NCBI GenBank assembly: GCA_041391725.1
Contig: JAWKNL010000014.1
Location: 62,001 to 126,000, forward strand
From: JAGQVA01 sp041391725
Lineage (GTDB): Bacteria; Bacteroidota; Bacteroidia; J057
Length of the DNA: 64,000 bases
Direction: 5' to 3'
Positions 25,969-35,444 of the stretch are shown in pieces. The position numbers and the translations under genes are program-made. Within the stretch, counting starts at the first letter, position 1. Each line of letters starts with the position of its first letter. The notes beneath the pieces were generated by a model. That model was given only the letters and a program-made list of their open reading frames with translations. It was not told the DNA's origin and did no database searches.

Positions 25969-26814
25969 ATGGTTACATTTTTCCGCATTTCCTTTGTGAT
26001 CGCAGGACTGGTTTTCCTTTCGGCCTGCAGTCCATCTCCCAAAACTGAGCCCGCATCTCCCGCCGCTCCGGCCTTCACGCCCGTGAATGTCTCCTGGCCT
26101 GAAGGGAAAAAAGCTGCGGTGAGTCTTACTTTTGATGATGCCCGCCTCAGTCAGATCGACCGAGGGCTCGATTTTTTTGAAAAACAGCGGGTAAAAGCCA
26201 CATTTTACCTGATCCCTGGTTCGATGGAACAACGTGCTGAGGGCTGGAAAAAGGCCGTAGCACAGGGCCATGAAATCGGCAATCATTCACTTACCCACCC
26301 CTGCTCTGGCAACTTTTTGTGGGCGCGAGAAAAAGCCCTGGAAGATTTTGATATGGAAAAAATGATCTATGAACTGGAAGAATCCAACCGGCAGATTTAC
26401 GCACTGTTGGGTGTGGTGCCCGAATCTTTTGCCTACCCATGCGGACAAAAATTTATCGGAAGAGGCGTGCATACGCAGAGTTATATTCCGCTCATTGCAG
26501 AAAAATTTACCTCAGGACGAGGATTTAAAGATGAAGTTGGAAATGATCCCTCCTTTTGCGATCCGGCACAACTCACCGGTGTGGACATGGATATGCAGGA
26601 CTTTGAGCAAATCCTCCCCTACATCCAGAATGCAGAAAACACAGGGCAATGGCTGGTTTTTGCAGGCCATGAGATCGGTGATTCCGGAAGCCAGACTACC
26701 CGTGTAGCAATGCTCGAACAACTTATCGCCTATGCTCAAAACCCTGAAAATGGAATCTGGCTTGCCCCGGTAAAGGAAATCAGTTCATACATCGCCTCAC
26801 AAAGAGGAAAATAA
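25969..26814 (+). CDS. Polysaccharide deacetylase family lipoprotein
   Basis: 281-residue lipoprotein with signal peptide and lipobox VFLSAC (Cys about residue 20). NodB-type deacetylase domain: motif 1 LTFDDA (about residues 53-58, Asp-Asp metal/base), motif 2 HEIGNHSLTHPC (about 103-114, the two metal His), motif with FAYPCGQ, and the late HEIGDSG. Such enzymes remove N- or O-acetyl groups from cell-wall or extracellular sugars. The start follows the leader CATCTACTACT. It lies immediately right of the damaged block and is itself intact, marking the block's sharp edge. Confidence 0.9.
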   Translation: MVTFFRISFVIAGLVFLSACSPSPKTEPASPAAPAFTPVNVSWPEGKKAAVSLTFDDARLSQIDRGLDFFEKQRVKATFYLIPGSMEQRAEGWKKAVAQGHEIGNHSLTHPCSGNFLWAREKALEDFDMEKMIYELEESNRQIYALLGVVPESFAYPCGQKFIGRGVHTQSYIPLIAEKFTSGRGFKDEVGNDPSFCDPAQLTGVDMDMQDFEQILPYIQNAENTGQWLVFAGHEIGDSGSQTTRVAMLEQLIAYAQNPENGIWLAPVKEISSYIASQRGK

Positions 26815-26864
26815 AGCATAAGCCTCAAATCCTGTCCCAGTTATTCCACGGGCCATTTTGCTGT

Positions 26865-27341
26865 TCAGCTCAGTTCCTTCGCCTCCTCACTGGTCAGCGA
26901 CAAATCCTGAATCACCCGGTCGCGGTTGGGACTGAATAAAACAAACAACGCCACAATGGGAAACAAATAGGCCAGGTACATATTGTTGCCGGTAAGTAGA
27001 TAGGAAACCAGGCAGATAAACCCTCCTGCATCCCAGAAGGCCAGCCTTACGATCGTCGCTGTGCGATAAAATCCAAGTTTCGACTGAAGGTATGGCGTTT
27101 GGGGGGCACGGCTGAGAAAAGCCGGAAGGGCAAAATAACCCACGGCAGCCAAAAGCAGCGATCCGGCAGGCGCAGCAACGGAAAATATTCCATTTAATTC
27201 TTCCGAACCTATAGGCTGCGTCTGATTGATATAAAAGGCAACACCACAGAATATCACCAGTCCGGAAGCAATCGCAACAAACAAAAGGGTAAGTTGCTTT
27301 ACAAAACCCTGAGGCTGTGCGGGAGGTAATTGAGAAGCCAT
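26865..27341 (-). CDS. Small four-helix membrane protein
   Basis: 158-residue membrane protein with four predicted helices (about residues 14-38, 52-73, 97-115, 122-138) and a hydrophilic C-terminal tail (DLSLTSEEAKELS). It begins 9 bp after the stop of the LytTR regulator gene, so it is the third gene of the two-component operon. It may be a target, sensor accessory or simply a passenger. No family recognised. Confidence 0.75.
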   Translation of the reverse strand: MASQLPPAQPQGFVKQLTLLFVAIASGLVIFCGVAFYINQTQPIGSEELNGIFSVAAPAGSLLLAAVGYFALPAFLSRAPQTPYLQSKLGFYRTATIVRLAFWDAGGFICLVSYLLTGNNMYLAYLFPIVALFVLFSPNRDRVIQDLSLTSEEAKELS

Positions 27342-27350
27342 AACAATTGA

Positions 27351-28091
27351 TTAAAAATAATCGAGTAAATCCTGTTTTTTCTGAGGGGAAACTTCGACCA
27401 CATCGCCATTGCTCAGCGTGACCTGGCCGCCTTTCCCTTTTTTATACCCGGTAATATACTCAACATTTACCAAATGGCTTTTGTGAACCCTGACAAATCC
27501 CAGTTCGGAAAGAATATTATCGTAAAATTTCAGGGTGCGGCAGATCATTTTTTTTGCACCGCTGGTCAGAAAAAAATCGGTAAAATTTCCGTTGGCCTGG
27601 CACCTTATAATGTCCTTTACCTGTACCACCTCAAACCCGTCAAGTACGGGCAATACCACTTTTTGCTGCTGCTGGCTGAGGTTTTTGATATTGTCGATCA
27701 GTATCCGGGTGTGGAATGCATGGTCATTGCGGGCCTTGTTTTCTTTTACCTTTTCGACAGCGGCTATCAGTTCGTCTATATCTATGGGTTTAAGGATATA
27801 ATAAGACGCGCTGAAGTTGAGGGCTTTTACTGCATAATGGCTGTAAGCTGTGACAAATATGGTTTCGAAAGTAATATTCTCCACCTGCTCCAGCAGGTCA
27901 AAGGCATTTCCAAAAGGCATTTCCACATCCAGAAAGACGATATCAGGCTGGTGCTGCCTGATCGCCTCCAGCCCGGTTTTGACCGATTCGGCCTGGGCGG
28001 CCAGCGACACATCCGGGCAGTATTTGGCGAGGTAGCTGGCAAGGGTTTCGCGACTCGCAAGTTCGTCTTCGACAATAATAGCAGTAAGCAT
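27351..28091 (-). CDS. LytTR-type response regulator
   Basis: 246-residue response regulator. Receiver domain (1-125) with acidic pocket E8-D9 and phospho-acceptor D55 (IVFLDVEMPFG), switch Thr in FVTAYSH and the conserved Lys in YILKPID. C-terminal LytTR DNA-binding domain (about 140-246) with DIIRCQANGNFTDF, RTLKFYDNIL and FVRVHKSHLVNVEYI. LytTR regulators bind direct repeats upstream of their targets. It is 9 bp downstream of its cognate kinase gene. Confidence 0.93.
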   Translation of the reverse strand: MLTAIIVEDELASRETLASYLAKYCPDVSLAAQAESVKTGLEAIRQHQPDIVFLDVEMPFGNAFDLLEQVENITFETIFVTAYSHYAVKALNFSASYYILKPIDIDELIAAVEKVKENKARNDHAFHTRILIDNIKNLSQQQQKVVLPVLDGFEVVQVKDIIRCQANGNFTDFFLTSGAKKMICRTLKFYDNILSELGFVRVHKSHLVNVEYITGYKKGKGGQVTLSNGDVVEVSPQKKQDLLDYF

Positions 28092-28100
28092 AAATTTCTT

Positions 28101-30158
28101 CTATACAGAAAGGTGACTAAACGGAATCCTGATTTCCACAAAGGTTCCCTTACATTCGCCCTGGTCCAGCACATCATCAATCTTCACCGTAATTTCCTTT
28201 TTATACAACGTATTAATAATGTTGAGCCGCTCGGCAGTATTTTTCAGCCCCGTTGACTGATGGGTTTTCTGATTTTTGGTTTTCAGTTCGTGTGATTTTT
28301 CTCTTCCGATTCCGTTGTCCTCCACTTCTACCAGCAGGTGGTTTTCGGCCTGCCTGATTTCTACCCGCAAAAACCCTTTTTCATCTTTGTAACGCAGTCC
28401 ATGCCAGATCGCATTTTCGATATAGGGCTGAATGAGCATGGGCGGAATATCGACACTATCGCGTGGGATGGCAGGGTCAACCGTAAATTTGTAATCAAAT
28501 TTATCCTTAAACCGGAAGTGTTCCAGCGAAAGGTAAAGTTCAAGAATCTGCACCTCGGCGGATAGCGGAACAAAGTCCTGCTGCGAATTTTCCATCACCG
28601 CCCGCATCAGCCGCGAGAAGTCGGCGAGGTATTTGTTGGCAGAGCGGTCGTCGTTTTTGGCGATAAAACTATTGACAGAGTTGAGGGAGTTGAAAATAAA
28701 ATGCGGATTCATCTGCGCCCGAAGCGACTTGAGGGTAAGCAGAAGATTGGCTTTCCTGCGGGCGTTGTAACTGCGCAGGACAAAAAAACCGGAAACCAGA
28801 ACCAGTATCAGCCCGGCGATCAGCGAATAGCTGATGATCTGCTGGCGGTGAAGGTTGGCTTCCCGCGCTTCGCGCTCTTTTTCCAGGGCGCGGAGTTTTT
28901 CCTCGATAAGTTCCTGATCTTTCATCAGGGTCGCGATGCGCGTATCGCGGCGGTTGAGTTCTTCATTTACTGCAAGAGAATTTTGCAGAAACTCCATTTT
29001 TTCCTGCTGCACCGAGTCGGTAATCGCCCGCGAGGCTTTCAGCGAGGTCAGTGCATTCTGATAGTCGCCGATCTTTTCATACGCCTGAGACAATGCCTCA
29101 TAAGCCTCCCCCTTGTCGGAAAGGGCGCCCAGATCTTCACTCAAATCCACGCTCCGCTTCAGATAGGGAATAGCTGCATTGGAAAGATTCTGGTTCAGGT
29201 AAATTTTACCGATTTTGAGGTTGGATTCTTTTAGTCCTTCGATATCTTTTGCCTCTTCGCGGGTTGCCAGGGCTTTTTGCTGCACCTGCAACTCCTGCTG
29301 GGGCTGGTTGCGGCTGCGATAAAAATCACTGATGTTGTCGAGCGACTGTGAAGCAGACTTTTTATCTCCTGTGGAGTTGGCCAGTGCTTCTGCTTTTTTA
29401 AAGTAATACAATGCGCTGTCGCCATATCCTTTCTGGTCGTAGGTTTGACCGATATGGTTCCATGCAGTGGTAATTCCCGCCTGATTTTTGCGCTGTTCTT
29501 CGAGGCGCAATACCTCCAGATAGCGGTTTTTGGCAAGTTCGTACTTACCGGTATTGAAGTAAATACGGGCGATATTATTCTGGGTAGAAATGATATCATC
29601 CATATTCCCCGCCTGCTCGGCCTTGCTCAGAAATACGGAATAGTATTCGAGCGCTTTGTCATTTTCTCCCCGTGCGTCGTAGGCCGAACTCAAAAACTTG
29701 TAGGAATTGTACAGTCCCTGCGCTTCCCCCAGTTGCTGAAAAATTGCTACCGCTTTGAGGTAATTTTCAATAGCGAGGTCGTAGCGGTTTAACTGATAAT
29801 TGATAGCGCCCAGGGTATTGTAGCTATAGGCTTCGCTGCGTTTGTTGCCGGTATTGTAGCTGTACCCCAGTGCTTCTTCCACCAGGTCGAGCGATTTGGA
29901 AGGAGAGTCGGCCAGCCGTTCGTTGGCTTCATTGATCAGGTCAAATATTTCATCCGAAGTAACTTTTACCACTTTGGATTTGCGGGGAGTGGACAGTTTG
30001 GTAGAATTCAATACCTCATCGTCTGCCTGAAATATCTCCGAAGTGTTCTGGGTTTTGGAAGAAGCCTTTTTCTTATCCTGCTTATCCTGCCCAAAGACAG
30101 GATAAGCCATACCAGATATAGCCAGCAGGAGGATTAGTATGACGGGATTGCCTTTCAT
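28101..30158 (-). CDS. LytS-type sensor histidine kinase with TPR domain
   Basis: 685-residue membrane kinase. Signal peptide (ends YPVFGQ), about ten TPR units (residues about 75-390) outside the cytoplasm, a coiled coil, one membrane helix (about 441-461, YSLIAGLILVLVSGFFVL), then the His_kinase domain with phospho-acceptor H486 in QMNPHFIFNSLNSVNS and ATP-binding N box MLIQPYIENAIWHG and G box VEVEDNGIGRE. Part of the YehU/LytS group common in Bacteroidota. The TPR sensor should detect a protein or peptide in the periplasm. Operon with the LytTR regulator. Confidence 0.93.
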   Translation of the reverse strand: MKGNPVILILLLAISGMAYPVFGQDKQDKKKASSKTQNTSEIFQADDEVLNSTKLSTPRKSKVVKVTSDEIFDLINEANERLADSPSKSLDLVEEALGYSYNTGNKRSEAYSYNTLGAINYQLNRYDLAIENYLKAVAIFQQLGEAQGLYNSYKFLSSAYDARGENDKALEYYSVFLSKAEQAGNMDDIISTQNNIARIYFNTGKYELAKNRYLEVLRLEEQRKNQAGITTAWNHIGQTYDQKGYGDSALYYFKKAEALANSTGDKKSASQSLDNISDFYRSRNQPQQELQVQQKALATREEAKDIEGLKESNLKIGKIYLNQNLSNAAIPYLKRSVDLSEDLGALSDKGEAYEALSQAYEKIGDYQNALTSLKASRAITDSVQQEKMEFLQNSLAVNEELNRRDTRIATLMKDQELIEEKLRALEKEREAREANLHRQQIISYSLIAGLILVLVSGFFVLRSYNARRKANLLLTLKSLRAQMNPHFIFNSLNSVNSFIAKNDDRSANKYLADFSRLMRAVMENSQQDFVPLSAEVQILELYLSLEHFRFKDKFDYKFTVDPAIPRDSVDIPPMLIQPYIENAIWHGLRYKDEKGFLRVEIRQAENHLLVEVEDNGIGREKSHELKTKNQKTHQSTGLKNTAERLNIINTLYKKEITVKIDDVLDQGECKGTFVEIRIPFSHLSV

Positions 30159-30345
30159 TATTCCTTAGAATACGAAGCGAACATAAAAAGGATTATGGAG
30201 AAAAAGAAATCGCATATTGCAAATTACCTACTGAAAACCAGATACTTATGATTTGTTTCTCCCGGTTTATTTATCCTCCGGGAGTTTTCATACAGTCAGG
30301 CGCAGGGTTTACGTAGTCATGGTTTTTTCTGCTTTTTTTTCAGTC

Positions 30346-30353
30346 TAGCTTTG
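30346..30353 (+). promoter_or_regulatory. Bacteroidota -7 box before the VWA gene
   Basis: TAGCTTTG at 30346-30353 fits TAnnTTTG and lies 33 bp upstream of the ATG at 30387. The upstream T-rich stretch (30323-30340) may stand for a poor -33 element. Confidence 0.5.
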
Positions 30354-30386
30354 GTTTTATCCTTTATCGCCAACTCAATTGCCATT

Positions 30387-31583
30387 ATGAAAAAGATAAT
30401 TCTCCCACTATCCTTCCTGCCATTTTTCCTGGCCATTGCTTTTGCAGTCAAAACCTATGGAGCCAAAATCTGGAGCGCACCGCAACCGGCAGTAATCAGT
30501 CCTTCTGCCCAACCCTACATTCTCACACCGACTACCCCATTCAGCGACAAAAAAATTCAGGTTGCCCTCCTGCTCGATATCAGCGGAAGTATGGACGGGC
30601 TGATCGAACAGGCCAAGGCCAAACTCTGGCGCATTGTCAACGAACTTGCCGACGCCCGGTTTGGCGAAGAAACGCCCAATCTTCAGATCGCCCTCTATAT
30701 CTACGGAGGAGACCATCTCAATGCCGAGAATGGTTATGTCAAACAGGTTACTCCTCTCACCAGCGACCTCGACCTTATCTCCGAAAGGCTGTTTGAACTC
30801 TCTACCAACGGAGGCGAAGAGTATTGCGGAAAAGTGATCACCACCTCCCTTAACCAGCTCGAATGGAGCCATTCTGCCGACGACCTGCGGATGATATTTA
30901 TTGCCGGCAATGAGCCATTCACCCAGGGGCCGGTAAATTTCCGCGAAGCCTGCCGCCAGGCAGTATCCAAAGACATTTATGTGAATACTATATTCTGCGG
31001 CAATTATGCAGAAGGCGTCAACACCCAATGGAAAGAAGGAGCAGAAATCGGGCTCGGACAGTATATGTATATCGATCACAACCAGGCTGTAACTTATGTG
31101 GCTACTCCTTATGATGATGAAATTTCCCATCTGAATGACCAGCTCAACCAGACCTATATCTACTACGGAACCCAGGGCCAGCAGATGTCCGTTCGCCAGG
31201 AAGCCGAAGACGCAAAAGCCGAATCCTACAGCCAGTCCAACAAAGTAACACGGGCCATTTCCAAAAGCAAAAAGGTCTATTCCAACGAATCATGGGATCT
31301 CGTGGATGCTTCCAAAAAAGATTCATTCAGTGTGGATGATATAGAAAAGAGTACCCTGCCGGAAGAATATAAAAACCTCTCCAACACAGAAATTAAGGCC
31401 AAAATTGAGGAAAAGACACAAGAGCGGGATGCCATTCAGTCCCAAATCCTCGAACTCGAAAAACAGCGCAAAACCTTTATTGCAGAAAAACAAAAAGAGG
31501 GCGCTGAAGAAAAAACCCTCGATGCCGTGCTGGTCAAAACCGTAAGAGAACAGGCGGGCAAAAAGAACTACAAGTTTGAATAA
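30387..31583 (+). CDS. Secreted von Willebrand factor A domain protein
   Basis: 398-residue exported protein, started at the ATG at 30387 (signal peptide MKKIILPLSFLPFFLAIAFA). VWA domain (about residues 65-240) with a metal-ion site DISGSMDG (D-x-S-x-S) and FIAGNEPFTQG later. The C-terminal part (about 260-398) is charged, helical and coiled-coil-like (KIEEKTQERDAIQSQILELE). The domain suggests metal-dependent protein binding at the cell surface or in the periplasm. A terminator follows, so it is probably monocistronic. Confidence 0.85.
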   Translation: MKKIILPLSFLPFFLAIAFAVKTYGAKIWSAPQPAVISPSAQPYILTPTTPFSDKKIQVALLLDISGSMDGLIEQAKAKLWRIVNELADARFGEETPNLQIALYIYGGDHLNAENGYVKQVTPLTSDLDLISERLFELSTNGGEEYCGKVITTSLNQLEWSHSADDLRMIFIAGNEPFTQGPVNFREACRQAVSKDIYVNTIFCGNYAEGVNTQWKEGAEIGLGQYMYIDHNQAVTYVATPYDDEISHLNDQLNQTYIYYGTQGQQMSVRQEAEDAKAESYSQSNKVTRAISKSKKVYSNESWDLVDASKKDSFSVDDIEKSTLPEEYKNLSNTEIKAKIEEKTQERDAIQSQILELEKQRKTFIAEKQKEGAEEKTLDAVLVKTVREQAGKKNYKFE

Positions 31584-31612
31584 CCCCCAAAGATATTTTG
31601 TGTAACCTTAAC

Positions 31613-31655
31613 AATCCCCGGGAAGCCTCAGATGAGACTTTCAGGGGATTTTTTT
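31613..31655 (+). terminator. Rho-independent terminator after VWA gene
   Basis: AATCCCC (31613-31619) pairs with GGGGATT (31644-31650) and is followed by a run of T (to 31655). It separates the VWA gene from the DUF4139 gene. Confidence 0.65.
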
Positions 31656-31697
31656 CAGAAGTTTTTTTATATTTCTCACAACAAACAAAACCCATTT

Positions 31698-33248
31698 ATG
31701 AAACTGATGCCTGCTTTTTGTTTAACCCTTATTTTGGGTTCGTTTTCCATTTCTCCGGTAAACGCACAGTCGATTTCTACCCGATCGGTCTCCATATTCA
31801 AAAACGGGACGGCTTTTTTCGTAAAATCGGGTGAGGTTACCCCCACTGATAAAACCTGGACGCTGGAAGGAGAAAATATCCCCGCAGCCCGATTCGGGAC
31901 GTTATGGTTCTCCGGGCCGGAGCTTACTTCCGTCAGCGGAGGAAAAGAAGAAGTGGCCATTACCCGTGATGCCACGCAGATAGCCGAAATCATGAGCGCC
32001 AATATCGGTAAGCAGGTCAATATCGTTACCAAAGAAAAAATCCCTTTCCTGGGGAAAATCATAGCCGCCGGCGGCACCTTTGTTTCGCTTCAGAATCAGA
32101 CCGCCTATGAGACAATCCTCCTTTCCGAAATTACCGGGTTTTCCTTTACAGAAGCGCCGAAAATGACGGTTACGGACAAAACCTACCAGCAACGCCTTCA
32201 ACTCGGATTCAGTTCCTCCAAACCTGCCCAAAACATCCAGATGATGTATCTCGAAAAAGGCCTGGGCTGGTTTCCATCCTATATGATCGAACTTACCGGC
32301 GAAACGACAGCCCGGCTCACCATGAAAGCAGAAATTGTCAACGATGCGGAGGATATAACAAATGCCGAGGTGAATTTTGTCGCGGGTGTCCCCAACTTTT
32401 ACGCGCAGGAAGTGCTTTCTCCGGTAGCGGCCAGCCAGTCGCTCAATGACCTGCTCAACAGCCTGAATTATCTGGGGCCGGAACGCCGGGATATGACTTT
32501 CTCCAATGCGATGATGAACCAGAGCATCAGTTATTCATTTGAATCCCCTGACGATATCGGTGGAGGAGCCCAGGCAGCGGCAGAAGGTTCGGAACAGGAA
32601 GACCTCTATTTCTACACCCTCAGCAATTTTTCTCTGGCGAAAGGGAAAAGAGGCATTTTTGATATCATGAAAATGGAGATTCCGGTAGCGCATATTTATG
32701 AGGTAAATCTTCAGCCCAATGAGGAAGGCAGGAATTATTACGAAATTCCGGTCGCGCAGGAAAAAAATGAAGTCATTCACCAAATCAAAATCACCAATTC
32801 GGGTAAACAGCCACTTACTACGGGCACAGCAATGATCGTGAAAAAAGATGGCGATATCCCGCTCGCCCAGGATTTGCTCCATTACACGCCGGCAGGAGGG
32901 TTTTCTCTTGTCAAAATCACCTCCGCACCCGATGTGAAAGTTTCCCACAAGGAAGAGGAATCGGGAAGAGAAGAAAATCAGACCAGAAAAAACCGTATCA
33001 ATTACGACAAGGTATCGGTGTCGGGCGAAATCACAGTCAAAAACTATAAGTCAAAATCCATCGATATCAATATCCGCAGAGCCATTACCGGCGAACTCAA
33101 AAACTCCAACGCAGACTGGCTCAAGGCAAAAAGAGTGAGCATCAATCCCCGCGTAAATGAAACCACCGATGTATGCTGGGAAATAAATCTCAAGGCAGGA
33201 GAAGAAAAAGTCATTAAATACAGTTATCAGGTTTATGTAGCAAACTAG
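31698..33248 (+). CDS. Secreted DUF4139 domain protein
   Basis: 516-residue exported protein; start chosen at the ATG at 31698 because it gives a signal peptide (MKLMPAFCLTLILGSFSISP then VNAQS), while the in-frame ATG at 31632 lies within the terminator region. A DUF4139/DUF4140-like beta-rich fold is inferred from the N-terminal VSIFKNGTAFFVKSGEV, the central KGLGWFPSYMIELTGETTA (W-x-P-x-Y pattern of this family) and the C-terminal repeats of beta strands with RINYDKVSVSGEITVKNYKS. These proteins are surface or periplasmic and have no assigned enzyme activity. 8 bp separate it from psuK. Confidence 0.85.
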   Translation: MKLMPAFCLTLILGSFSISPVNAQSISTRSVSIFKNGTAFFVKSGEVTPTDKTWTLEGENIPAARFGTLWFSGPELTSVSGGKEEVAITRDATQIAEIMSANIGKQVNIVTKEKIPFLGKIIAAGGTFVSLQNQTAYETILLSEITGFSFTEAPKMTVTDKTYQQRLQLGFSSSKPAQNIQMMYLEKGLGWFPSYMIELTGETTARLTMKAEIVNDAEDITNAEVNFVAGVPNFYAQEVLSPVAASQSLNDLLNSLNYLGPERRDMTFSNAMMNQSISYSFESPDDIGGGAQAAAEGSEQEDLYFYTLSNFSLAKGKRGIFDIMKMEIPVAHIYEVNLQPNEEGRNYYEIPVAQEKNEVIHQIKITNSGKQPLTTGTAMIVKKDGDIPLAQDLLHYTPAGGFSLVKITSAPDVKVSHKEEESGREENQTRKNRINYDKVSVSGEITVKNYKSKSIDINIRRAITGELKNSNADWLKAKRVSINPRVNETTDVCWEINLKAGEEKVIKYSYQVYVAN

Positions 33249-33256
33249 GCAACAAT

Positions 33257-34150
33257 ATGTCGCATATCACCGTCATCGGGGGCATTATCATGGATATAAA
33301 GGCACATCCGCAGAGTCTGTTGCGGCTATATAGCTCCAACCCGGCAAGGCTTACCTACAGTGCCGGTGGTGTAGGGCGAAATATTGCCGAAAACCTCGCC
33401 CGGCTGGGTGCGCCGGTCGTGTTGCTGGGCGCTGTGGGAGAAGATGAGTGGGGGAAAAAACTTCTGGATGAATGCACTTCCGCCGGGATAGATACCCACC
33501 TGATCAGAAAAGTATCTGATGCTGCGACAAGCGTGGATATCAGCTTTATGGACAATGCAGGGGATCTCTATATTTCGTGTACGGAGATGGATATTTCATC
33601 CAAAGTGGATTTGAATTACCTTCAGTCATGTGCGGATATTCTGGGCGGAAGCAGTTATCTTGTGGCAGACACCAATATTCCCATAGAGTCGCTGCAGTAT
33701 CTGGTCAGTTTTTCCAGAGCCCACCATATTCCGCTGGTGATCGACCCGGTTTCCTACGAGATGACCGGGAAGGTAGCGCGCCTTCACGGAGACATATATC
33801 TGATCACGCCCAACCAGATGGAGTGGGAGATATTCAGGGAATTAAACGGAACACCGACGATACAGGAAGTGGTAGTGACAGCCGGAGCGGAAGGCATCCG
33901 GTGGTTTTCGGGCGGAGACCATGAAGCCGGGCAATCCTACCCGGCGTTTCCCGCCCGTGTTACCGACTCCGTCGGTGCGGGAGATGCCCTGGTATCAGGG
34001 CTGGTTTATGGTTTATTCAACGGAAAAACCCTGTATGAAGCCATCCACTGGGGGATGGCAGCGGCAGCACTGACGCTCGAAACCGACGCTACCGTCAACC
34101 CCGCAATGTCTCCGGAAGCGATTATGCAGGTTTTGCGGGAACGTAGCTGA
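33257..34150 (+). CDS. psuK: Pseudouridine kinase (PfkB family)
   Basis: 297-residue PfkB-type sugar kinase. N-terminal motif GGIIMDIKAHPQ and GGVGRNIAENLARLG (signature 1), C-terminal DSVGAGDALVSGL (signature 2, anion hole and catalytic Asp). Identity as pseudouridine kinase rests on the adjacent psuG: the pair phosphorylates pseudouridine to 5'-PMP and splits it into uracil and ribose 5-phosphate. A nucleoside transporter (PsuT) is not in the window. Confidence 0.88.
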   Translation: MSHITVIGGIIMDIKAHPQSLLRLYSSNPARLTYSAGGVGRNIAENLARLGAPVVLLGAVGEDEWGKKLLDECTSAGIDTHLIRKVSDAATSVDISFMDNAGDLYISCTEMDISSKVDLNYLQSCADILGGSSYLVADTNIPIESLQYLVSFSRAHHIPLVIDPVSYEMTGKVARLHGDIYLITPNQMEWEIFRELNGTPTIQEVVVTAGAEGIRWFSGGDHEAGQSYPAFPARVTDSVGAGDALVSGLVYGLFNGKTLYEAIHWGMAAAALTLETDATVNPAMSPEAIMQVLRERS

Positions 34151-34193
34151 ATAAGTTTTTCTTTCGCATGAAATTATGTTGATTTGTGGGCAT

Positions 34194-35120
34194 ATGAAAT
34201 CACTGCCCTATCATACCACCGAAGCGGTTGCTGATGCGCTGGCCGAAGGCCGTCCGGTGGTGGCACTGGAATCGACCATCATTTCCCATGGCATGCCTTA
34301 TCCGCAAAACCTGGAGACGGCCCATGTAGTCGAATCTGTTGTCAGGGAAAATGGGGCTGTTCCCGCTACCATCGCCCTGATCCGCGGACAGATCAGGGTC
34401 GGGCTTTCTGAAAATGATCTGCATTTCCTCGCCGGTTCGGGTGATATTCATAAAGCCAGCCGCCGGGATATGGCCTATGTCCTCAGTCAGGGCAAAAGCG
34501 CTGCTACGACCGTATCAGCGACCATGATCTGCGCCGAAATGGCGGGTATCAAAGTATTTGCCACAGGCGGAATCGGTGGCGTTCACAGGGGCGCCGCCCA
34601 GACATTTGATATTTCTGCCGATCTGCAGGAACTGGCGCGTACCCGCGTGGCAGTCGTCTCCGCCGGAGTAAAATCTATCCTCGACATTCCCCTTACCCTC
34701 GAATATCTTGAAACACTGGGTGTGCCGGTAGTAAGCCTGGGAACAGATGAATTTCCCGCATTTTACACGCGTAACAGTGGCGTACGCGCTCCTTTCAGGC
34801 TCGACACGGAAGACGAAGTCGCCCGGATGATTTTTGCCCATGAGCAGTTGCATCTGGGCGGAGGATTTCTGATTGCCAATCCGGTGCCAGAACAATGGTC
34901 GATGGAAAAATCTACCATAGATCAGGCCATTGAAAGCGCGCTGGCCGCAGCAGATACACAAGGAATCAGCGGTAAAGATGTTACGCCTTTCCTGCTGGCA
35001 AAAATCGCGGGTATTACTGATGGGGAAAGTCTTGTTTCCAATATCCAACTCGTGCAAAACAATGCCCGTGCAGCCGCCCGGATCGCTGGCCGGCTCTCGG
35101 AACTCAACGCTGTCCATTGA
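34194..35120 (+). CDS. psuG: Pseudouridine-5'-phosphate glycosidase
   Basis: 308-residue glycosidase that breaks the C-C bond of pseudouridine 5'-phosphate. Family signature ALAEGRPVVALESTIISHGM with PYPQN (about residues 13-40), SKSAATTVSATM and VFATGGIGGVHRG. The ATG at 34194 gives a family-like start (MKSLPYHTTEAVADALAEG); the in-frame ATG at 34176 would add six residues. Begins 43 bp after psuK, same operon. Confidence 0.93.
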   Translation: MKSLPYHTTEAVADALAEGRPVVALESTIISHGMPYPQNLETAHVVESVVRENGAVPATIALIRGQIRVGLSENDLHFLAGSGDIHKASRRDMAYVLSQGKSAATTVSATMICAEMAGIKVFATGGIGGVHRGAAQTFDISADLQELARTRVAVVSAGVKSILDIPLTLEYLETLGVPVVSLGTDEFPAFYTRNSGVRAPFRLDTEDEVARMIFAHEQLHLGGGFLIANPVPEQWSMEKSTIDQAIESALAAADTQGISGKDVTPFLLAKIAGITDGESLVSNIQLVQNNARAAARIAGRLSELNAVH

Positions 35121-35138
35121 TTTTTAAACCATAAATTT

Positions 35139-35429
35139 ATGTTTGTTCATCATGTTTTTTTCTGGCTGGAAGAAGGCGCTGATCTGGAAGCCCTTCGTGA
35201 AGGCGTGGAAAGCCTGGAAGCCGTCGATGAGATATACTCTATCCATATCGGTGAAGCCGTACCCTCTGAGCGGGATGTGGTAGATGACTCGTTTGATTTG
35301 TCTCTGCTTCTGGTTTTTGAAAGCAAGGAAGACCACGACATCTACCAGACTCACCCTGTACATCTTCAGTTTGTGGAGGAATGCAGTCAGTTGTGGAAGC
35401 GCGTAGTGGTATATGATGCTGAAGACTGA
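35139..35429 (+). CDS. Dabb (stress-response alpha/beta-barrel) domain protein
   Basis: 96-residue protein with a complete Dabb fold: FVHHVFFWLEE at the start, SIHIGEAVPSERDVVDDSFD in the middle, and YQTHPVHLQFVEECSQLW. These dimeric small proteins occur as stress-response or polyketide-associated proteins without a general enzyme activity. 18 bp after psuG. Confidence 0.88.
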   Translation: MFVHHVFFWLEEGADLEALREGVESLEAVDEIYSIHIGEAVPSERDVVDDSFDLSLLLVFESKEDHDIYQTHPVHLQFVEECSQLWKRVVVYDAED

Positions 35430-35444
35430 GAAGTACTTCAGTTC